A DNA stretch of 64,000 nt from the NCBI GenBank assembly GCA_008828725.1, contig MEHQ01003522.1, forward strand, positions 62,001 through 126,000. The letters are read 5' to 3'. Positions 35,201-46,654 of the stretch are shown in pieces. Source of the stretch: Saccharina japonica (lineage: Eukaryota > Sar > Phaeophyceae > Laminariales > Laminariaceae). The position numbers and the translations under genes are program-made. The first letter of the stretch is position 1. Each line of letters starts with the position of its first letter. Below the pieces are notes generated by a model that saw only the letters and a list, made by a program, of their open reading frames with translations, ran no database searches and had not been told where the DNA came from.

Positions 35201-37134
35201 TGATAATTATCAACATATTTTTTGTTTCAGGGTTTACATTCGAATTCCTAGACTATTGCTCTGTAGGATGGGGTAACCGTAGGGGGAGACAGCACAACTC
35301 CGTGTTTAGCTACCTAAATCACAGCACCGACTGACAACAAAAGCCGCCCCACCGTGACTACAGTCTGCGCTGTGGTGCGTTCGCCGTTACAGGATCTTCA
35401 TATGACGAATCAAACTCACACGATACTACAACCCTGTGGAGATCGGGACATGAGAACAATGCATGAAACATCCGCGCGTTTTCCTTGGCAGTTCCGCCGG
35501 TTTACAAACACTCACATATCGCGTTTTATAAATGGCGTTCTGTCGACGTACGCAGCAAACGCTGATGTGTGTGATATAGCCGATTTCATTCCCACAATAA
35601 AACTTTCATTTTATCGGGACGACATTCAGGACACGCAGTGCTCCAGCCCCAGCTCTTCGTCTTAGGGAGGATCAACCTCTCTCATCACAAACGACGAGCT
35701 TAAAAAAAGGCATGTACGTATTCGTGCTGTAACGAGTGTAGACAATGCAATTGCATGACAGTGTACTGGAGACGACAAGTATAATATGCACACGCACCTC
35801 CAATGCACACGTCAACAACTCATGTGTACAGTAGTTATTGTTTTTCAAACATGAAAGACAAGACCGAAAAAACAAGCCGATCACTAACAGTTTGAACTGA
35901 AATTTGTTTCTACGGGAATCTTATTCCGTAGTGTACGGGCTCATGGCATGCGCGCATAGAATTGCAGTTAGTAAGTAGTTCCCTCGTGTGTCTCTACTGT
36001 CAGCAGGTCATCCAACAACATCGAATTACCGCTACTTGCCCTCCTTATCGTTAGCGGCGTTCTTCATTGGGGTTCAACTTTCGAACACATCATCCCACGG
36101 TAGGGGTAGAGAGAGCGTTGGCATTCTACAGCTTTGTCTCTGTTGAACTTTATTTGACTGTGATGCGACATTTTCCTAAGTCTCCTATTCCGTGATCTTG
36201 GGCCGAGTTCAATGAACGCAATAACATGTCTCAATACGACCATGCAATGCGATAATTTCAATTGTTTCGGCGTCGATTGGCGCCACCTCAGATACTCCTC
36301 GCGTGCCTGTCGGCATTCACCATTACGACTTCTGCCTGACCCGGACCAAGTCAGGTAGGCGATCGTACGCATTTACACATTAATAGCCCAATTGATAAGT
36401 TCGAGCCCCGGTACGCTTAGCACAAAGGCTACAATCATAGGTACGACGCTGCGAAGCGGAAGCGCGGAAGCCCCCCATGGTACGTCTGTACGGCAACTAT
36501 GTGATGTGACTTGAGTCACTATTCTCTTTCTGCTTTCGGGTATGTTTTGCACCTCTCCCACAAGGAGATAACGTGGTTGGGCTGCGACATCCCTGTCGCG
36601 CGGGGTCCCTCGCTCAATCTTTACAGCTGTTCCCAGATATGTGCCTTCATACGTAGAGGAGGATTGTAAATTCGTTGACAGATGCATGTGTCGCTTTTCG
36701 CTTCAGCGACGTATGCGGTGTTGGGGTTGGAACCTACTGGTTTTGTAGCATCATTACTAGAGGAGTTCTACGAATATCCCTCACCCAAGGCTGTCAAAAG
36801 TTCCTAGCTTCAGGACGAAGACTGCAATGTATCCCCAAGTGGCGTTCAGACGATAGTGTAGCACTCTTGAGTTAAGGAGCCCCGTCAGTAAAAAGGGCAT
36901 TTTGCCACGAAGTGCTGCGCGTTTCGTAGGACGCGCCCAGCACCTTGACGTTATTTCGCACGGATAGCACGCGGTGCGTTGTCGGATTATTGAAATGTCT
37001 GGGTTCTAGGTGGCATGATATTGATTATGCCGTTTCAATACGATTGCTTATGTATCCTAACTGCTGTCCCGGGACGACACAGTCACGTAAGCCAGATAAA
37101 TTCGCATTGTTACTGGCTCTATATACGTTGCCGG
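29227..37134. other. No recognisable gene; cluster of degraded MITE-C copies
   Basis: Right-end words (CTACCTCTATCGT...ACGCGTC) occur near 29,745, 29,862, 31,322, 32,515, 32,818 and 33,345. Matching left or inner words (GTGGTCACTTGAGGAGCTC, AACGAAAGTCCG) occur near 29,465, 31,140, 32,015, 32,340 and 32,455. Best-delimited copies are about 31,970-32,220 and 32,572-32,838; a diverged copy lies at 36,750-36,935. Open frames are short and lack splice support. Confidence 0.5.
32572..32838. mobile_element. MITE-C copy in intergenic cluster
   Basis: Left end GCATGCTACGGCGGTGGAGGT and right end TCTATCTATCGTTGAACGCGTCC are inverted relatives. The interior has TTCTCACC and TCGGTTAAGGCGCC as in other copies. 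Confidence 0.5.
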
Positions 37135-37404
37135 ACTGGTGCTACGGTAGGGGGGTCGCTTTTAAGTCCACTATTTTCAGCGAATGAGAGCCACTTCGCC
37201 GAGTGACCAGCATATTTCTTCGCGGTTTTTTCGAGTCTTAACGCTATACGTTTTCGAGATATGCACCACCAGGGTATGCTTGCTTTTCTGCGACAACAAC
37301 ATGATACACCTCCGTCCAGTTTTGAGCGAGGTACAGAGCCTCTCGCCCGAGTGGAGTAAACGTGGTAGTGAAAACCAGGCTAACCCCCCTACCGTAGCAC
37401 CAGT
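37135..37404. mobile_element. MITE-B copy 2 (270 bp, 22-bp perfect inverted ends)
   Basis: Both ends carry an identical 22-bp inverted repeat beginning ACTGGTGCTACGGTAGGGG. The interior has no transposase. It lies about 1.1 kb upstream of the first recognised exon of the plus-strand paralog. The intact ends suggest recent activity. Confidence 0.72.
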
Positions 37405-38542
37405 CTCCGCTTTCTGCATTTCTCACACACGTATTAGCTGCATACTGTTTATCGAGCCCAGCTTGTTCTTCGCTCTAGGTCTCTGTGATGGGTTTCTCCA
37501 AGTATGCCATGAGTGCGGGTGCCGCACTGTTCCGGGGCCTCTCTATCAGTGCTCAGGACGAAGGTCAAGGTGGGTTAAGACGTCCTACTATCTTACGTGT
37601 TGAGTATACGTAGTATATTTCCTGAGTGTCGTGCTCCAACATTTGTAATTCAGCGTACCTCCCCATGTAGAAACGGTACATGGACTGGACTGCGCGATCT
37701 CGCATGTTGGAGAAATGCTTGAAGTTTTCATCCCGGTGGAAATACGTCGAATCATGACGCGTGACTCGATAAACACCAGAGCTATGCAGTTTATTGATAT
37801 GCTTATACTTTGGGATACTTCGCCATGTATCGTACTTATTGCGGCGTTGAAGTAACCCGTCGATATGGCTATCTCGAGTCCCTTGTGTCTAGTTTCTATG
37901 TATATAAGGAAGGGAGGTACACAACGCTCGCGCACTTGTTTCGGGACTCAACTGTTTCGCGCAAGGACTTTGATTTGTGGAAGTTGTGTTTGAGTTTTAA
38001 GTGCCGATCAATGTCTAGAACGCCTGTGTAGTGACCATCAGCTAGTAGGCTATCGAACCTAGACGCTTCGACCCGCCTGTGGTTCGAATTGATATTTTTC
38101 ACGCCCGTGTTTACATTACGCTCACAACGGCATATGGTACGGGCTACGGCCGACTAAACACGCCTGTCCAAACCAAACGAAGCATAGCACGGTCGTCAGC
38201 CGAAACGACCCGCACTGCGATTATCTTGGGCCAGCCGCTTAAGTTCCCCCTGGAGCGATGGTAATGCTATCTCCAAGACGAACGGTGTATTTACTGATTA
38301 CACATATTTCTCCTATTGTATGTATTGGCAATAATATGTTTCCGCTTAATACACTATAAAACATTATACGCTACGTACTTGGCCTGCATACTCGATAGTG
38401 ATCCTACCAAGGGGTTCCCTGTTTATACTCTAGGAATGTTACCAGCACCAGCCCCGTTATAGAAGATAGTATCTCACGAGGTAGGTTCCGTTACGCCTAC
38501 GCACTCCTTTCTTGCCTTGGACCCTGCTGCACGTGAACACAG
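37405..38542. other. Region upstream of the plus-strand gene; first exon not found
   Basis: The exon at 38,543 begins in phase 1, so a start-codon exon should lie here or further left. The short plus-strand frames here do not show a signal peptide followed by a phase-1 donor. Confidence 0.4.
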
Positions 38543-38609
38543 CGTGCAACGAAAACGCTGACTGCAACACTGCTTGCTGTGGGACGTCGTACGAGCCTTC
38601 ATTGTGTGT
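38543..38609 (+). CDS. Plus-strand paralog, exon 1 of 3 recognised (67 nt)
   Basis: After acceptor ACACAG it reads A-C-N-E-N-A-D-C, core CNTACCGTSY, then EPSLC, and reaches a strong donor GTAAGT at 38,610. The counterpart on the minus strand (24,353-24,421) is 69 nt. This copy is 2 nt shorter at its 3' end, so it leaves phase 2, while the next recognised exon expects phase 1. Either an intervening exon restores the phase or the gene is broken. Confidence 0.72.
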
Positions 38610-41234
38610 GTAAGTACCTGTCATGTTGTCAACACTCCGTCGTTTCAGGAAAGAAGATGTGAAAACCGCATGCACGCTACTCCCCCAAGTGAGATAAATC
38701 GGTTATATATACTCGGAAAGCACCAAAGAAGGCGCGAACGCATTCCGAGCTGGTCTTGAATGTTCCATCAGGACCCCTGAAGCTTGTTTAGGGGCATACG
38801 TCAAGGAAAATCCGTGGTTGCACGTGTGGCCACCTTCGGCAACAGGTAGTTCGCATTTGTTCCAGTTTCAGCACGTTGATCTCCGTCTGTGTTGAGCGTT
38901 TATGATGTCCATTTATTTTATATGTATTGCGCTGGGCTGTGTTTAAAAAACGACGAACATATCCTAAGGCGTGATGTAAAGAATCTCTCGTCCAACGAGG
39001 CGTGCAACACATGGATACACGTCCTCCCACCTGAATAGCCTCTGACTGAGGGCAACGGACATCACCGTCTGCATCAAAGTTCAGCTGGGGGCGGGATATA
39101 TAACCGACATGAGTGCGATATTAGCATGACAATTGATCAACAAACCGGTTCCTTTAACTTCAAACCGAGCCCGCTCAACACGAACTTTAATATCACCACT
39201 GAAACGCATCTAAACGCAAATCTGCGATAATGATTATACACGATTCAGGGGAGCATATGATAGCGGGCGTAGAGCGGCGTCACTCGGTGATATTTAAACG
39301 ATCAAAGAGCCCACACGGGCATCGTTTCTATCAACAACGGACAAACTAATTAGTGCCCAAATCATCGTACGTACGGGACTTGAGTTGAACGTGTTAGCAG
39401 GGTGCTTCCTCACAAGGATATGAGGCTTCGTTTGGGTTGACGATCAGTCCACTTCTCAAAGGTAGCCCAAAATACTAATACCAGAACAGATGGCGTCACC
39501 GGCATCACATGGCTCGTAGGGGGTTGTTCGTGACTTCGGATGTCAATATGTAAATGATTTCATACGGAAAGCGCACGTATACGATGCAGTGCTTCACTTG
39601 TCGTTTCACACTGGTATATCCACTTGCTCTATTTGATATATAGGCTGGAACCAAGTAATCGTTATTAACTACCCCTACCGGAAATATTGCCAGTTGAGCG
39701 GACACGACTATTCACAAAATTGGGCATTGGAGGTTTCGAGGCATGTCGGATAGTCTTAACTGTCAAATGTTCGCCATTTTCCTGGTAGGGGTACCAGCAC
39801 CCAAGCTTAATGTGCGGTCTATCCACGACACTCAGCACTACGGAATTATGCTAGAGGTGGGGTCGTGCTTGAAGCGCTACCCACCCCAATAAACAGATAT
39901 GTAGACTAGCTACCATTATCGCCGTTTCGTTGCGGTGGCCTTTCTCGAACTTAAGTATAGCGCCGTTTGAGGCCCCGGCCTTTTTGTCTGTCTTCCGCAG
40001 CGAGAAGCGCTCAATCTCCACTGATGGCCTGCTTTACGGACGACGGATGCGATTGCTTTAAAAGCAATTGCGAAAACGGCTTCTGTGCAGGTACGCCAGA
40101 AAATAAAACGCTGCTTTTAGACATTTGTCGTATTGTGCGTTTGTGGACACGTGTCGTACGCTGCAGCTTCCAGGCATTGGTTCTTTGGTAATATGACTTT
40201 GTACACATCAGAGAGTGGGACAAAGCCCTCGCGGCAGGACTCACACGCCATGGTATGGCTGACGGGCACACACATGATGTAGCCAAACACGCAATAGCTA
40301 ACGAGGCTTGTCCATCGAGAGACCACCCAGAAACTTCCAAGTTTATGGCTGATGCCGCGCTGGCCATCGGGTGATAGCAAATTGCCAGGCGTCGTCTTGG
40401 TGTTTGCATGAATTTTGAACATCATTAGAGACCAAGGTTGTGGCTCTTCTGCCGTACCACCTTGCGAAGTATGTATATGTCGACGTAAGTCACTCCTGTC
40501 ATGCTAATGAGGAATAGAGGGCACGTCCCAAACGTGGTGTACAGTAGTAAGCCATACGTGTACAGGTGTAAAGGTGTCGGTCAGTGCAAACGACGCTATA
40601 CGTGTCGCGACGTGTTATTAAGCTGCATCCAATAACCCACTAAAGGGTTCGGCCATGCTCTTTACAAGCCGCTTGACCGGGGGGTCGATGGTTGGGTATG
40701 GATGTCGGGACTGACCATTTCCAAACGTTGATGACCTTATCGTAATACCATTTTGTCAATTATTTGATACAAAGTCGTTGATAAGGACTGCTGACATGGT
40801 TATCATACCGGCTACTCCCTACGCCAAAAGCACAATTGGGAGACAGATACAAACAGTCGAACATATACTGTAGTGAAACCTGCGCTGCCCAAAATGTAGA
40901 TTTATTTGTGGAACTTAAGGTTAGCATCTGCGTTGAACGGATTAATATCATATGATCCACGTTTTATAAATGTCGTGACATTTGAGGCTACGGGTCATCC
41001 TACGTGGATTGTATGGCAATTACTCAAGTTGTCCCCTGCACGTCACTTATTATATGGTCGACGTATTATCGTACAAAACCTTTTCTATGTACGTTTTATC
41101 ATGACGGAGTAGAGAGGAGGAAACCGAAGTATCGTATGTACGAAGTATTCTATTTGCCGCGTGCGAAATTATATCTTACTGTTCTGCTAAGAATTATAAT
41201 CCCGCAATTTGTTTGCCCTCGCGCTTGAGAACAG
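38610..41234 (+). other. Introns of the plus-strand paralog
   Basis: Two introns (1,391 and 1,144 nt as delimited here). A minus-strand frame at 40,011-40,409 runs across exon 2 but is only its antisense shadow. No further module exon was found that would repair the phase between exons 1 and 2. Confidence 0.45.
40001..40090 (+). CDS. Plus-strand paralog, exon 2 of 3 recognised (90 nt, phase 1-1)
   Basis: Acceptor CTTCCGCAG, then A-R-S-A-Q, SPLMACFTDDGCDCFK, with the remaining cysteines ending in CENGFCA before donor GTACG. It is identical in length, phase, SPLM motif and all Cys positions to the minus-strand exon 22,812-22,901. Conservation is much higher than in surrounding introns, which suggests past selection on the protein. 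Confidence 0.82.
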
Positions 41235-41359
41235 GATGCAGCAAAGGCAAGCATTGCCCTGGGAACGCAGTATGTTGTCCGAACGGAGCGTGTGTGGAGA
41301 GCCGCAAGCAGTGTGCTGAGGAGGTGCTTAGTTTGATAAAAGTTTGCTCTTGCTGCTAA
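41235..41359 (+). CDS. Plus-strand paralog, exon 3; terminal by loss of splice donor
   Basis: Acceptor AACAG, then G-C-S-K-G-K-H-C, core CPGNAVCCPNGAC, then VESRKQC. The counterpart exon at 21,265 ends TGTG|GTGAGGA; here the same place reads TGTG|CTGAGGA, so the donor GT has become CT. The frame continues for 13 codons, adding three cysteines (VCSCC), to a TAA at 41,357-41,359. The product would be a short three-module protein, if exon 1 can be joined in frame. Confidence 0.75.
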
Positions 41360-44300
41360 CCCGTCTATACTGGCCATCTGAGATGGCGATAGCTGTCGAT
41401 TCCGAGCAAGATTAACTGGCTGTTCGAGGTACGGTACACACGGCCGAGTTCTAGTGGAACTTGTCTATGGCTGCCGAAATATCTGTACTATCTCTTCACA
41501 AATGGTAGATATTGGGAACGTTGTGTAGAAGTTGCGGCTATCACATTGTACACCGGTGTACATACAAGTAGGATATACCCACTTCGGTTTTGACGAACCA
41601 CACGTATTCCGGGTCACTGGTGTGTATCAAGGCTATTTTACTTTAAACGAGGTGGAACGTCGTGTTTCCCCCCCCCCCCAAGGTACCGTCCGTCCACGTC
41701 TCGACTTGGGCAGGCCAGCCGAGTTTACTGTTTGAGCGTTCGTGGTTTTATGAAGAGGCGTGTATGTATGACCGCCTTTGACTGTCGTTCCTAGAATATG
41801 AAATTGTTATAATGTCGTTGCGTGGCGAAGCTGGCGTTGGCGGGCTCGCCGGTTTGGTACGCAGGGAAGGCGACTCGCCTCCGAAGTGCAGATGTGAATG
41901 CCTGCTTGAAAGCAGGCTTTATAAATTATTCCCAAATTACAAGCGTTCAACGTACGAAGAAAACATGAAGATACATGTGCTTTGTTTACGTAGCAGTTAT
42001 GTAAGTCAATGTCGTTTTTATGGTTTTCGTCCAACCGTTCTCCATTATAGAATGCTTGATTCCTACATACCTCGGACAACGAACTAAGAACCAGTGCTGC
42101 GATAGGCATCAATTACGGTAGCAGCTGTTATGCCTAAAAGCAGTATATATATTTCTGTAGTAGGTGTGTAGTAGAACATTTCGACACGAAACACGGCCAG
42201 GTTAGTCTCGCTCTGCCGTGTTAACATTTTAAAAACGAATTGATTCGTATGTAAATACTCGGGCACACACTTCAACAGGGACCGCCGTGTTACTGTCGAC
42301 CATACAAACACTTGACACACGATTCGACACTTCAGACAACAAGGGGTTACGAATGAAAATTCACGTGTTCAAAACTGGTGATGTTACGATTTCTGCCCAG
42401 GTTGAAAATATTTCAACTGTAAAAGGACCATGTTTATTCAGGGTACTCCCGACCATTCTAAACACCTGGAATACGATTTGACACTTCAGACAACATAGGG
42501 TTACGAATGAAAATTAACTCGGTCAAAACCGGTGAGGTTTAGATTCATGCCCGGGTCGTAAATATTTCAACTGTAAAATTACCATGTTCATTCAGGTTGG
42601 GTTCATCTTGGGTCTGCTTGGCACCATTCTATGAGAATGAAGGTTGGCCAAGTGATCAGGGTAAACTAAACTCAATACACCAGGGGTAAAATTGGAGTAT
42701 AGTTTGGTACGTGCCCGCGTGTTTACCCTGCCGCGGTCCTTCTTTCGATCAACGTGCGAGAAATAGAGGGTCAGCTTTTCCATTCTTCCACAAAGCTAAA
42801 AGCGAAATCGACGTGTTACGTGTTTTGTATGGGTCGGTGAGATATTGCGAAGTTACGTTAGTCACAAAAGTGCCTTTCAAAGCAACTGATAAGAAGGAGC
42901 ATACACAAAAGTCAGTTCTAAGGCGAGTGACGTCTTGACTTGCCTGTAAAGACGACATTAAGGTTGACAAATATTTTTGTTTTTCGTTTTAAGTTTGTTC
43001 AACCTCGTTAGCTTATTTCGGACCCTTAAAACCTAGGATTTTTTATTTAGTTTGTTTTGTACACTATTATGATACCAAGTACCAATGCCCGAACGATTTC
43101 CAAATTCTGCGGATCAGAGTGCGTCGTTAGTTGTGTGTTTACCACATGTCCTATAGGCTTTCATCCATTCGTCGAACACAGCAGATTATTCCTTAATCAC
43201 AAGGTGCGGCACCTACGTCGGCACCCCTTGCCTGTACGGTCCCGCGTATGCTTTTAGTTTCGACCGATACTACTGCAAATAGCTGCACGGCATACATTTC
43301 GATCAGATGCGGGCATACGCGGAACAGCGGCTGATACCAGCACACCGGGGCGGAGCCTTAATTGTATCTGAATATTTTGGCGTAGTAATAGCAAACGGGA
43401 TTCAGATCGTGTTTGCGATTCTGGACTAATTATTGGTAGACGATCATTCCCCACATAAGCCGGCGATGTCGCATTTCTCCTCGCCCTTCCCGGTATTAAA
43501 GATGCTCCACTCCTTCACGTCCTATATGAAGTTCGTTCCTGGCTAGAAATCATAATCGGAACCAGCCCCTTCTCGGAACGTACATCGCGTAGGTGCCTTT
43601 TTCAATTCCGTCTAAAACGTCATTGGCACGGGTCCTTGCGCAATATCAGGGCCAACGGAGGCTTCAAAGATGTCGGTCTCCATCTTCAACGGCGAACTAC
43701 TGCATATCCAATTCTACTGTATAGTGGTGTATGCTACGGTATACAGGTGCACCATATAATATCAGATAATCCATCCCTAAGGATCTCCATATCATTAAAG
43801 GGGCCCGCATGAAAGTTAGGCCTCTTTCTTTCCTGGAATTTTATTTAAGATCTATTTTGTTTCGGTGGCAACCAAACAATACCGAAGAGCTCATAATATA
43901 TAAGCATATCTCCACCAGCTCTACACGATAAGCACAGGTCCTGGTATAGACCTGCCGACCTTCCCACGACGTAACTGACGTGGAGGTGCTAGCAAGACCA
44001 CCCCCGGCTCCGCCGCCCCTTTGTTGAGGATCAAAAGTGCTTCGATCTGGCGGTGAGGCTTGTCGTTTCGAGCTGCATAAAATCTGCAAATCGTCGGTCC
44101 CAGCTCCGTTCTCCAGGGTATTTTTCAGCACCGCCGCCCGACGTCGCGCGCAGCCAAACGTTGGTTGTTGCCCACCCCAAGACCCAAGGACAACTTAGTC
44201 CGTGTTTGCTTTTTTGTTTAGAGGCGTTTATCGAGGAAGGTGTGTCGTGATACGTATTCGTTCTTACCAGAAGCGCGTGGAATTGCGGCATAATCGCCCG

Positions 44301-44389
44301 GTAAGTTTGTATTTGGCCTGAAATCTACGGGGCCTTAAGCTTCGACGGCGGCCTTTTGCTTTTTAAAATATTATCCCCCGGTGTGCCGT
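41360..44389. other. No recognisable gene
   Basis: If the plus paralog once continued past exon 3, counterparts of the minus exons at 19,268 and 18,780 might be expected here, but none was recognised. A cysteine-containing frame near 43,100 lacks matching splice sites. It holds a C10 run near 41,671 and a 155-bp duplication at 42.3 kb. Confidence 0.45.
42321..42620. repeat. Tandem duplication, ~154-bp unit, two copies
   Basis: GATTCGACACTTCAGACAAC at 42,321 recurs with one change at 42,475. It is followed in both copies by GGGTTACGAATGAAAATT, AATATTTCAACTGTAAAA and CCATGTT(T/C)ATTCAGG. No coding role is visible. Confidence 0.85.
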
Positions 44390-44690
44390 TGTGGAGGGGT
44401 GCTATCTAACGCATCCCCGGTGATAAACACCATGCACGAAACCCGTGCAACAAGGGGGTGTGGTAACGATGGGGTGTGACAACTAGGGGGTGTGCTAACG
44501 GCATTGTTGGTTGATAAGGAGAGTTAACAGACCCCGGCCAGATTCAGGGGGTGTGGTCTAATGAGGGGGTGTGATAGCGGTATATCAAAGATTGCTTTGC
44601 AGTACGGTAAGTGCATACAGACCCTGGCTAGAATGCAGGGGGTGTGATGACAAGGGGGTGAGTTAGCAAGGGGTGTGCTAACACATGACA
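44390..44690. repeat. GGGGTGTG-rich tract
   Basis: The word GGGGTGTG or GGGGGTGTG occurs about nine times in 300 bp, often followed by CTAAC, GTAAC or ATAAC. The same word clusters again at 46,797-46,850, on the far side of the ORF at 45,941-46,654. CCCCGGTGATAAA occurs near 44,415 and 46,735 in the same orientation, so the two tracts may belong to one element of about 2.5 kb. Confidence 0.6.
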
Positions 44691-45415
44691 GGGTTTGGTC
44701 TAAAACCAGCTTGTTTTTCTATTCTCACGTATTGCCGGTGATGGTAAGGCATGCACGTGAAACGCGGGGAAAACAGTAAAAACCCCGCCTTGCTACGATA
44801 CCGGAAAACGGTTAGCGGTACCATACAGGTCCTCAATGATGAAACCCCGAGGGTCGCACCTCACAGGCCTCGTCCCGTCGAAAAGCTGACTGCTGCCATC
44901 TTGATATGAAACCTATATTTCTAGCGCACAACCAGCACAACAATACCGGTAACAATGTACCGTTAATACCACAACAACAGTAGTTGGCGCTGGTTTGCTG
45001 TAGACATACGGTATACCAAGTCAAACCAGTATTATCGCTGAAAAATCCATACAATACGTAAAGAGAAAAACAAACAAACAAGTGAAAACGAGGGGAAAAT
45101 ACAGCGACAACACACGAGGAAAATAGCGGAACGCAAAACAAGAACACAACCGGTATCGCCGGTGGTACGGTACACTGCTGCATATTGCCGTACCGATATA
45201 TACTATCATAAAGGTACCGGTACCGGCATCACCCGTGGACTTTTCTACGTTTCAAGCCTACCGGTACTCGTTCACAATATCTGCAGAGATTTGCCGAATA
45301 CAGTATGTTACCTGCGGTAATCACTTGATTTCATGATAGACTGCAAAAATATAAAGTATAGTTGACGCTTAACCAAACCAGATATCATAGCGTGCCGCCC
45401 GCAACGGGAGATGTG

Positions 45416-45925
45416 TTACGTGCACCATGCCGTTGTGGACCGTAACATGTTGCAGTTTACCCGTCAGGCGTTACAATTAGAACCTCCGGGTATTAAACAC
45501 GGCCACACGCACTAATACCCTACATCTCGTACCGCCGGTAACGCGAACCAGGTACTGGGTTACGTCCACCATGTCGTTATGGAAGGCAATCGTTGACCCA
45601 ACTAGACGTTGTAAGCACTACAGTACCACCGGATAATATAACACGCCCACACGAAAGCATTTTGTATATACCGCACCAGTACCGCGTACTGGTATACGTG
45701 TACCATGTCGTTAAGGATGGCAACAGTTGACCCAACCAGGCGCTACAAGCACATCACCGGACACATAAAACACTCTCACACGAACGCGTACCATACATAC
45801 CATACCCGTAACGCGTACTGGGTTACCGGTGCGTGCACCGAGCCCGTTTCGGATTGCAACAGTTGACTCAACCAGGCTTTACAAGCACTACCAACGAGTA
45901 CAGTAAAACACGCCCACATGAAGCA
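45416..45925. repeat. Tandem repeat, ~130-144 bp, four copies
   Basis: Units begin near 45,416, 45,560, 45,693 and 45,822. Each has (T)ACGTGCACCATGTCGTT or a variant, then GTTGACCCAACCAGGC and a closing ACACGCCCACACGAA. It directly adjoins the 3' end of the minus-strand ORF at 45,941. Confidence 0.8.
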
Positions 45926-45940
45926 TATGCAGCAGCAACG

Positions 45941-46654
45941 TCAGGTCAAGTTAGCATCAGGTGGCTGGTAAGCTCCCCTGCCAGCATCCTCGTTGGATCC
46001 ATCCCCGCCTCCCGACCTCCCGCCACATCCCACTTCTACAACATCGCGGTCCTCCTGGCCCTCTGCGACCGCGCCCGTGTCGTCGTCGTCGTTGATGTCA
46101 AACACCTCAAGCAAGTTAACCTCAGCTCCATCCTCTTCCTCGCCGGAATCCGCGTCGAACGGTTTCCCTTGGCCGTCCGATTTGAGCTCCTTTCTGGCCG
46201 ACGCCTCATCTCCCGAGCCGTCGAGGGGAAGAAGCAGGGCAGCCTTGTCCCAGCTTGAACGGGCGACGTTGCCATCAATCTTGTCCCAAGCTTTCTTCAC
46301 CCACTGCGCCAGTAGCCTTGAGGGGGGCTCCGCTGCCGACGGGGTCTCAGGCCCTTTGGCTGGCACGTTGGGCGTTACTGTATGAGTTGCGGGTGCTTCG
46401 TCGGTACCGGTACCAGTAGTCGAGGCTTGGGACACGGCGGGCGTAGGATGCGTGATAACGTTAGTGCCAGTACCGGTAAGCGCGCTGGTCCCAGGGAAAA
46501 ACGACATGATCGTTGCCTGAGGCGCAGCAGCAGCAGCTACAGGTGGGGTCGAAGCCGCAGGCTCGTTCGGCCCACTGTGAGAGGGCGCAGCAGTTGCTTC
46601 CATGCTGGCGTCTATACCGGTGCGGGTTGATTGTGAATTGTGTATGATATCCAT
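45941..46654 (-). CDS. ORF of 237 aa resembling a pogo/Tigger-type transposase C-terminus
   Basis: ATG at 46,654, TGA at 45,941. The first ~105 residues are rich in Ala, Pro, Ser and Thr with TGTG repeats. Residues ~113-150 (LAQWVKKAWDKID, then SSWDKAALLLPLDGSGDEA) resemble the segment that follows the DDE domain in pogo/Tigger-type transposases, where an AW..I block and an LDGSED-like motif are usual. The tail is acidic (EEEDG, DINDDDD). No DDE catalytic region or DNA-binding domain is present upstream, so this is a fragment, a last exon, or an unrelated protein. GGGGTGTG tracts flank it on both sides. Confidence 0.45.
   Translation of the reverse strand: MDIIHNSQSTRTGIDASMEATAAPSHSGPNEPAASTPPVAAAAAPQATIMSFFPGTSALTGTGTNVITHPTPAVSQASTTGTGTDEAPATHTVTPNVPAKGPETPSAAEPPSRLLAQWVKKAWDKIDGNVARSSWDKAALLLPLDGSGDEASARKELKSDGQGKPFDADSGEEEDGAEVNLLEVFDINDDDDTGAVAEGQEDRDVVEVGCGGRSGGGDGSNEDAGRGAYQPPDANLT

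Noticed and set aside
40011..40409. Minus-strand ORF of 132 codons
   Set aside because: Antisense shadow of the plus-strand exon at 40,001-40,090.
43057..43257. Plus-strand cysteine-containing frame after the paralog
   Set aside because: Cys spacing, length and splice sites do not match any module of the gene.
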